The notes under the pieces are model-generated. The model saw nothing but the letters and a program-made list of their open reading frames with translations. It searched no databases and had not been told where the DNA came from. Made by a program: the position numbers and the translations under genes. A stretch of 64,000 nt of DNA from Apostichopus japonicus (Eukaryota > Echinodermata > Holothuroidea > Aspidochirotida > Stichopodidae), in the NCBI RefSeq assembly GCF_037975245.1, contig NC_092572.1:24102489-24166488 (forward strand), given 5' to 3'. Positions within the stretch are counted from its first letter, which is position 1. Each line of letters begins with the position of its first letter. Of the stretch, positions 46,601 through 57,200 are shown one piece after another.

Positions 46601-49600
46601 AAGTTAAATCAGCTTAAACGCAACCAATTCTGGTATTTTTAAAAACCTGTGGAGTGTTTTATAGATTGCCATCACCTAAAAAAAAAATTGTGTATGGTAT
46701 TTTGTTTTCCTCTTTTGTAAACTTCAAATGTTATTCAGGTTTTAATTCCATCCTCAACATTTTTGTAACCAAGAAACCTTCCGTTCATCTGTGTATTAAC
46801 CACATGTAAGTAGCAAAGGTTTCATTTAGCCTGTCAAACTAGGTTGCATTAAATCAACCAGTTTTCCGGTTAGGAACAAGATATTGAGTTGTGGTATTTA
46901 AGATATTACAGTATTAAATTGTCTGGCACAAGTAATACCCCTTTAACTTTAGCAGAACATCCGACTTATTCCGACCAATCTCATATATGATTATGTTCAT
47001 ATTCTGAAACCATTATTACATTATTTCGATAAAATTTTCATTAATCGTCACTCATCGGGGTGAGACGGTTTTTGAGGCAGGAGAATCTGTACTAGTCATC
47101 AAAACTAGGATGGTGGCTCTCATGGTTGAACGATCACGAAGGTACCAACCAGTTTAAAACCATTTAATCTAATTCCCAGCTGAGGGGTTCAGTCATTTAG
47201 TTGCAAAACATGTGGACAGTATGACAAGGGGAAGGGAGGCGTGCATTTTTTTTACCGTTTCTTCATTTCGAGATGTTCGCCGCTGTGGACGTTAGTTTGG
47301 GACGGTTTCCTCCGGCAGACGAGGACTAAGATGATGATGATTACTAAGAGGATGCAAGCTACGATGACGGCGATGATAATTATCAACGTGGTGGGTGGCT
47401 CCTCACTTACAACCGTCACTGAAAGAAGGAACGAAAATAGAACAGAACAGGATTGAGTTTTGGGTTTATCTTCCATTCATTCAAAGAGCAACAAAACAGA
47501 GAGAGAAAGAAAACAACATTCCTTAAAGAGGAGGCAGAAACATTAATATATGAGATAGAGATAACTGTCGTGAAACAACTTCTTTCCATCCCTCACCCCA
47601 TCCTCCTCTCTATCTCTCCCTTGGACTTCCTCATCCCACAATCCGCAGCCAGGAGACACAGACCCAACCATCATTTTTAATATGATTCCATTTGGGAGAT
47701 ATAACAGAAAAATGTTTCTTCACATGTAAGGAGGAAGACTTGATCAAGTCTAAAGATGCCATAACCGACCAACATGTGCGTCAATTTTTTTTTATGTTTA
47801 TCTTCATATATATATATATATATATTTTTTTTTTTGGCAAATTTTTATTTTCTGTGATGGAGATGACTTTTTTGCAAATGCTGAATGTAAACTATTGAAG
47901 CTAGTTGTATTACCTAGTGTTGCAACATTGGTTTCAGGCGTCAAAAAATATGACAAACCAAACAAAGAGAAAGTAAATGGTTTCATATCATCCTAGAGCA
48001 GGGTTGTCCAACCTTTTGCAGGGGGGGGGGGCACATGGAATGATTGTGATGAAGGAGGGGGCCACATGAACCCTACGCTCGATTTTTCGATTTTTTGCCC
48101 GAAGCACAAGGCAACAAAATGTGAGCACTGAGTGTGGAGCGCACTGATTTATTTTCCTTCCTGATAAAACAACAGATTAATAAAGTCCAGCCGCCCCCCC
48201 CCCCCCCTCTGCTGAGAGAGTGTCACACAAACTGACCTGTATGCAGTTTTTTGGACCCAGAAGGTTCGAAACTACTTATATAGCTTCAAATTGTTATCAA
48301 TAAATCTGCTCACTAAAATGTGCACCCTAGAGCATCTCTGGCGGGCCGGACGCAACCCTGTGGCGGGCCGGACTGTGGCCCGCGGGCCGTAGGTTGGACA
48401 ACCCTGTCCTAGATTACAGACTGTCACAGACCTGCAAAGCGACAAACTTTCAAACTAGGATAACCTCCCAGACAGAACAAGATTTATATTAAGTGTTTGG
48501 GTCAGCTTGTTCTGCGCACAAAAAGAAAAACTCTTCAGATATAAGCTAACGATGATGGCAATTGGGTTTGTGTCCACATTCAGGCTCAATATCCTCTCTC
48601 ATGAGGTATTCAGAACTCTGTCAAAAAAATAGGATTGGTAAGAAATTTAAAGGTAACCTTGTTGTATGCACAAATTGAAATTAGAATACGAATATTTTGT
48701 AGACCATTTAAAAACACTGCCGGCAGTCCAGGGTTGTCTTCATGAATCACTTTTCATATTTGAGGAATATATAATTTAAACACCTGAGGCTCGTCAAAGA
48801 AAGTGACTGGACAATTGGTATCAAAAGTAAAGACTTAAAATGGCCTCAAATAAAATGTTTCACAGAGGGTTACAATTTTTCTGTTGGTAATATGAACTTA
48901 AAGGAACATATTTTTGTTTGACTTATTTTACAAAACAACTTATTGTAAACCTTTCACATTCAGCTCAGCAGTGAGCAGCCCAACAGCAATTTAGCCTTAA
49001 AGGGTGTGAAGACTCGCGCAAAAAGAAAGTCTGATGCCGGTAATCTGACCAAGTTTTGAATGAGGTGTAACAGAAGTGTTAGACACCACCATCGATCCCA
49101 GAAAATGAACACACAGCTTGCTACCGTCGGTAATTAGACACTAGTGTACAGTCAGTACATTACAGCTGCGGTCAATACCCACAGCACAGTGTACAAACGA
49201 TACAGCGATGGACATCTCAGGTCCAGCTAAAGATAACAAGGTATCACGTTTCATTACTGTCTGCATTTGGTAGCGACAAGAGAAAAATGTCACTTGCAAG
49301 GAACAGAAAGTTAACTTTTTAAAGATGGCGGCACGCGAGTCTTCAATGCCTTTAAAGGAGCATTGCAGAGCAATAAAAAAAACATATTAAAACTGAATAT
49401 CTTGACAACCGGAGCAGCTATAGAAACAATAACAGCTCTCAAAATTTGTCGTTATTCTTGGACCATGACACATATCAGGAATAAGATTCTGCCTAAAGTC
49501 ATCTCTTTACCCAACAGAACACAACTGTTTATATACATGTGTTGTTCCTTACAGCGTGAGAGATGATTAATGGACTTCCAACGAGTTGCTCTGAGCAGAG

Positions 49601-51210
49601 AGCTAATTAAATAACGACAAATGTACACAGGGTTACGTTATAACAGGTCTGATCTAATTTATCTCTTCTAAGTTTGCAGTTTAAGTTTCTTCTCAAATGA
49701 AATTAAGTCTTCCGTTAAGGACTGACATATCAGACACGTTAAAGCCTCATCCTACTGTTTTCTCTTTTCTTTTTCTTTACCCTTCGTTGATGACTAAATG
49801 GATTAAACTTGCGGTGAAGTCTGTAAATGTCTTTGGACTTTGAAAACACTTTGATTTCAAAGAGGGTAAAATTCATTTATAAGATTTATGACGTTGACCT
49901 AAGGGAGAGGCAACCTAGCTAGCTTCAAGAGGTCATAAAAAAACACCTGAGTTTTTTTATGCTCGATACCGTCTGTGAGGGAGGGGCGAGCTTAGGAAGA
50001 TCCTGGACGAGGAATATCTACGTCAGAGTTCATTTCGTTCCGGTAAGCATGAAGGAAGACTTTCAATATATGACTATGCTGGCAAAATCATGCGAAGAAA
50101 GAATGTTCATGCGGTGCAACATTACAGTTATATCTATCAAATAGATCATTGATGATGGTTCAGGGTGTCTCCTAGCTTTGGAGGGATGGGTGAGGAGGGG
50201 GTCGGCAGCTGTTCATGTCAGTTATCTCTATCACATAGACCAATGATGATGGTTAGGTATCTCCTAGCTATGGAGGGAGGGGTGAGGATGGGGTGGGAAG
50301 CTGTTCATGTCAGTTATCTCTATCACATAGACCAATGATGATTGTTAGGTACCTCCTAGCTTTGGAGGGAGGGGTGAGGAGGGGGTGGTAAGGGTTAGGT
50401 ATCTCCTAGCTATGGAGGGAGGGATAAGGATGGGGTGGAAGCTGTTCATGTCAGTTATCTCTATCACATAGACCAATGATGATGGTTAGGTATCTCCTAG
50501 CTTTGGAGGGAGGGGTGAGGAGGGGGTGGTAAGGGTTAGGTATCTCCTAGCTATGGAGGGAGGGATGAGGATGGGGTGGGAAGCTGTTCATGTCAGTTAT
50601 CTCTATCACATAGACCAATGATGATGGTTAGGTATCTCCTAGTTTTGAAGGGAGGGGTGAGAAGGGGGTGGGAGTTGTTCATGTCAGTTATCTCTATCAC
50701 ATAGACCATGATTAGGTATCTCCTAGCTTTGAAGGGAGGGGTGAGGAGAGGTTGGTAAGTTGTTCGTATCATATATACTAATAATGATGGTCGTGTTTGT
50801 GTCTGCTTTAACTCTCTTTCAGTATAGTTACTCACATACTAAAGGCCCTACGGTACTGCACTTGTCACTATCCGGTATGCATGATTTGACTCGTATCGAT
50901 GACAGCGGTAAATCCTTGGGTATCGTTACTTTCACATCTTTCTTTAGACACGGTAGGAGCTGTTCTTCCCATGGCAATGATGTCGATAGGCGTACATCTA
51001 ACTTGACGCAGGGTAATTCGTTCATGTTGGAACTCCCCGATGGGTTTTCTGATATGAGAACCTCTCCACTGGCTGAATTGTAGGCTATTTCTATGCCTGG
51101 GAAGAAGTAAAAAACACAGAGATGTCTGAGCAGAGGTTGGAAATTATGAATTAGTGAATAAGTATTGTTAATAAGAAGGAAGGGATAACAACTGGTGCAT
51201 TTTCCCATAC

Positions 51211-51291
<81 letters not shown>

Positions 51292-54200
51292 TAGATATAT
51301 GATTGAAATCGGAATGAGTCGGAAAATCAAGAACAGTGAAAAACTTCCATCCTCCACCGGGATTCGAACCATATATATATATATATATGCATAGAACAAC
51401 ATTGTATCAATTCTTGATATGGTTTTATATTATTAACTGGAGAATAATTTATTTTGTACCTCACCACAATATGCTATGCAAACCCCTTTACTAAGTGTAC
51501 ATGTTTGTACAAAGTGTGACAAAGTTTAGAGCCTTCCAAACTGCTATATAAAATTTTTTAAAGTACTCCCTCTGCTTCAGTGTATATGTATGTACTTACC
51601 CTCTTTATCTGGAGAAAGTGCTACAAAGTTGAGATGACAAGAACAAGAAAAAGAAAGAGAAACAGTTATAATAATAATAATAATAATAATAATAACGACA
51701 ACAACAACAATAATAATGATAATGATGATAACAATAACAATAGTAATAATAATGTGAAACCTAACAGTCCCTTTTCATAGAATGAAATACTTTTTCTAGG
51801 AGACAACATTGTCAGAAGCATATGTACAGGTGCATAAAGAGGGGGAGGGGGAGGGGGAACTTGCCAGCTGGACTCAAAATGGTGTCACCTTTGTAATATT
51901 TTATTTTTGAGGTCCACAGTTTCTCTCTGAAATGACTAATTTTTAACAATGTATCACTGGAGAAAATCATTTCATTTTCACTTTTTCTTTTCTACATTAA
52001 TACTAAGGTAATCACAAAATACTATTTATTGTCACAAGATACTGAACATTAAAAGAAATACTTGTGTGTGTGTGCAATGATGCACTCTATGTCTTTGACG
52101 TAAAATTTCATCCCTTTGCAGAGCAGTCTGTCTCGCAAATCTGCGATTTTTGGACAAACCTTCCTTGATCGATCTTTGTATCGATGCGGTGATGGAAAAA
52201 AAAAAACACTTGCAGTGGTTAAATAGTGCAGTGAATAGTTTAGCATTTGTTTGTTAAAACTTTTATGCCATCAATACCGTTTAGCATCTTAGCACTCTCC
52301 CTCAATAAAACCAGTATTTCACATACTGAATATAAAAGAGCAAGCTCAAGCAGTTAAGTAAATCCTGAGAGGATAAGGCTTTCTGTCTAGCTGTTATTTA
52401 CATTCTAGTTACAGCACCGATTGTTTACACAAAACTTCTTGAATGGGAAACAGAGAAACTGGATACTATTCACAAAGCTGTCATGTATAGCATTGACATA
52501 CTGGATAAAGGGGGGTTTTGCCTCTTTGATCGCAAAACGAGCACTCATTGTCAATCAAAAGATCGGAAGTGACTGTTAAGATGATAGACCTGCCAGAGGC
52601 TACATATCACTGAAGGAGGGACAGAGTCAAAGCTACCAGGGACTGTTTAAGTACTTCGATCAACATGAACATGTCATTCATAGGTAGGAACCGTGAACTA
52701 TGCGGGAGTTAAATATCTACATCTTTATAGCCCCGGGGAACGATGGCCATGTTTGTTGGAGTAAAATGACAGCTAAATCCATGACAGAGTGAAACAGACA
52801 TATACCCATTCTCCCTCCTTACCCTCCCCCCCCCCAAGGTAGGAAAAAAAACAACCTTTATACACGACAACAAAAATTCCTATATTGTCGTTTCTTGTAC
52901 ACTGATATTAACAAGTAACAAAGGACTGACCAAAAAAAAAAAAAAAACTTGAAAAGAGGAGAAACAGTTTCTGACTGGCATCCCCTGCAAAGAAATAGCA
53001 GTAGAATTTAAATAACACTAGCTATAAGTATCAGCTATAAGTATACTATAAGGATACATTATTATATGGATGCTATCATGATGCTATAAGGATGCTATAA
53101 TGATAAGTAGGATCAGCTATATGGGTACTAATTTAGGATAATATAAGGACACTATCATGATACTAACGGATACTGTAAAGATACTACAAAGATAAGGATA
53201 CTAACATGATACTATGAAAGGATCAGCTACAAGGATACTAACTTAGGATAATATAAAGACACTATGATGATGCTATAAGGATACTGTAAGGAAACTTTAA
53301 TGATTCTAAAAGGATATTGTAAGGATACCATGATGATACTATAAGGAAGCTTTAAGGATACTGTTACGATCAGCTATAAGGATACTAATTATGATACTAT
53401 AAGGACAATATGATGATGCTATAAGGAAGCTTTAATGATACTGTTAGGATCAGCTATAAGGATACTGATTATGATACTATAAAGACACTATGATGATGCT
53501 ATAAGGAGACTATGAGAATACTACAAGGATACTTTATTGATACTAAAAGGATATTATAAGAACACTATGATGATGCTATAAGGATACTATAAGGAAACTT
53601 TAATGATACTAAAAGGATATTGTAAGGATACCATGATGATTATATAAGGAAGCTTTAATGATACTGTTAGGATCAGCTATAAGGATACTAATTATGATAC
53701 TATAAGGACACTATGATGATGCTATATGGAGACTATGAGAATACTACAAGGATACTTTATTGATACTAAAAGGATATTGTGGGGATACTATCATGATACT
53801 ATAAGGATACTATAAGGATCAGCAATAAGGATGCTATACGCTACTATTAGGATACTACAAGGATAATTTAGTGATACTAAAAGGATATTTTAAGGATACT
53901 ATTAGGATAATACAAGGATACTATCATGATGCTATAGAATTACGAAAGGACAATACTAAGATAATGTAAGGATACTATAATGATACTAAAATGACAATGT
54001 AATGATACTAAAGGATACTATAAGGCTACCATAGATATCACCACTGACTGGACAGCCCAATAGGCTAGCAAAGAGTTTGTATAATCCTGAGATAACTGGT
54101 CCAAATCTCTCTTTTCAAATTTGTTAAAAATTAATTATTTTTTTAATTCCCATCCGTCAGCTGCTGATTAGATAAGTTCACTGTTTAAGGCTTATCAAGT

Positions 54201-57200
54201 TTCTATCATACATTTACTTTACTTATATGCATTGTCTTGTATAAATCAGGGATGAGACACGTAACTTTGCCAAAATTGCGGTATAGGCTCCAGTTTGCGT
54301 ATGCTACAGTGTGTTAGGATAATAGTTTTTGTCCTCGAGGTAGAAAAGAAATCACGGATATTCCGCGATGTCGCGGAAAAAGCTCATGCTTCTTGCTTAC
54401 AAAAATGGAATCAAACTAAAATTATCAGTTTCAAAAGCGATACTCTAATCGTGGCAACTCTACCAAGTTTAACCAAGAGGTAAAGTCTCATCTTTGGGTG
54501 AGAAAGGGAAATGACTTACGAAGAGTGATGGCTTCTTTATTTAAATGACTGCTATAGCCCACTGCATTACGACTGTAGACTGATATCCTATATCTAGTGT
54601 ACGGCCGTAAGTTCGTTGCGGTGTAGTTTGCTATCGTCTGTGTCTTATCGACACACTCCGACGGGTTTTGCTTCGGACAAAACGAGACCTCAAACTGTTG
54701 CGTTTCTCCGCCATCTTCACCAGGAGTCCAGAGAAAGGTTAGGGTAGTCGAGGAGGTCAGCGCTTGTAACTCTCTTAGATTAATCGGGGGCTCTGGTGCA
54801 CCTGAATAAAACAAGGTGTAAAAGACAATGGGTATAAGCTACAAGTATAATACAATAATATGTAAAGACAATAGGTATAAGCTACAGATTATAATACAAC
54901 AACATATAAAGACAATGGGTACAAGCTACAGGAATAATACAATAATATGTAAAGACAATAGGTATAAGCTACAGATTATAATACAAAAACATATAGACAA
55001 TGGGTATAAGCTACAGGAATAATACAATAATATGTAAAGACAATGGTATAAGCTACTGGAATAATACAACAATGTGTAAAGACAATGGGTATAAGCTACA
55101 GGAATAATACCATAATATGTAAAGACAATAGGTATATAAGCTACAGATTATAATACAACAACATATAAAGACAATGGATATAAGCTACAGTACTAATACA
55201 ACAACATGTAAAGACAATGGGTAAAAGCTATAGGAATAATACAACAACATATAAAGACAATGGGTATAAGCTACAGGAATAATACTAAACCATGTAAAGA
55301 CAGTGGGTATAAGCTACAGAATATAATACTAAAACATGTAAAGACAATGGTTATAAGCTACAGAGTATAATACAACATATAAAGACAATAGTATCAGCTG
55401 TAGGTATAAAACAACAACATGTTAAGACAATGGGTAAAAGCTACATGAATAATAGTAAAACATGTAAAGACAATGGGTATAAGCTACAGTATATAATACA
55501 AATAATACAACAATATGTAAAGACAATGGGTATAAGCTACAGGAATAATACAATAATATGTAAAGACAATGGTATAAGCTACTGGAATAATACAACAATG
55601 TGTAAAGACAATGGGTATAAGCTACAGGAATAATACCATAATATGTAAAGACAATAGGTATATAAGCTACAGATTATAATACAACAACATATAAAGACAA
55701 TGGATATAAGCTACAGTACTAATACAACAACATGTAAAGACAATGGGTAAAAGCTATAGGAATAATACAACAACATATAAAGACAATGGGTATAAGCTAC
55801 AGGAATAATACTAAACCATGTAAAGACAATGGGTATAAGCTACAGAATATAATACTAAAACATGTAAAGACAATGGTTATAAGCTACAGAGTATAATACA
55901 ACATATAAAGACAATAGTATCAGCTGTAGGTATAAAACAACAACATGTAAAGACAATGGGTAAAAGCTACATGAATAATAGTAAAACATGTAAAGACAAT
56001 GGGTATAAGCTACAGTATATAATACAAATTATACAACAACATGTAAAGACAATGGGTATAAGCTACAGAATATAATACAATAACATGTAAAGACAATGGT
56101 ATCAGCTATAGGTATAAAACAACATTTAAAGACAATAGGTATAAGCTACAGAATATTATACAACATATAAAGACAATGGTATAAGCTACAGAATAAACAG
56201 AAACTTTGTGGGTGAAAAGAAGACACTATGAAAACTTAAAATTGGGAGTTTTACGACCACTAGCACGACCACTAGCGTGATTCTTTAAAGATTTAGTTGA
56301 GCCCCCTGTAAGTGAGAATCTGACCAGCCCGGCTGGACCGTGCTAGGCTGTGCACCCTGCGTTACCGGGATATGACAAGAGTGAACAGGGATGGTGGTGA
56401 ACGTTAAACATGGAATGTGTTAAGATGGTTTGATACATCTGTAGAATACAGGTGTAATATATTACTGCTTGAGTCTCCTCACAAGGTGAAAATGTACTTT
56501 GAAGTTTTCATACTTTTCGCCAAATCCTTGTGTAGATTAGTTGAGATACGTATCGAAATGCAATTTCTACTTCCCCTAGCTTATGTATTTTTAACACCTA
56601 ATGTATGAATGAAAATTTTGAAAAGTCTAAATATGGAGTTGCCTTAAATGACAAGGAAACATCTGTATGCATTTGTCTCCTTCCTTTTTTCTTTCGATGA
56701 TCCACACATCTCACTCGTGATCATTATAAACTCATAAATTACGCTATCATAAATCTCATCTAAAATAACATCAACATGATTTCTCTGCCAATGTCATAAA
56801 CACATGTGGAGTTCATTTTCCACCTGTATTATGATTTCCATTCATATATCCTCTTCTGTAGCTGCTCCTTTCTTTACGGCCATTGAAACAAGAACCCTTC
56901 AAGAACACATGATTCTGCCCTTGGTATTACTAACATATTGCTCAGATGTTATAGCAATTAGCTAAGGTAAAGCTTCATAAAACATGTCACTGAATCGTGA
57001 ACCACGACAGAGACTTTGATAAACCTTTCCTTGAGTCACTGACGTTGATCAATTTCTGAAGATTCACTTTTGATTGGAAGTTCCTAATGGTATTGATACT
57101 TTACACAGCAGATTAGGGCAAGAAAACACCAAGAAATATGCTAGAACCACGTACCAAATAACGGTCAACCAAAGATGGACAAAACAGTTTTCATCTCAGA

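Noticed and set aside
51580-51780. Asn/Asp-rich ORF
   Set aside because: Translation of a TAA/CAA microsatellite.
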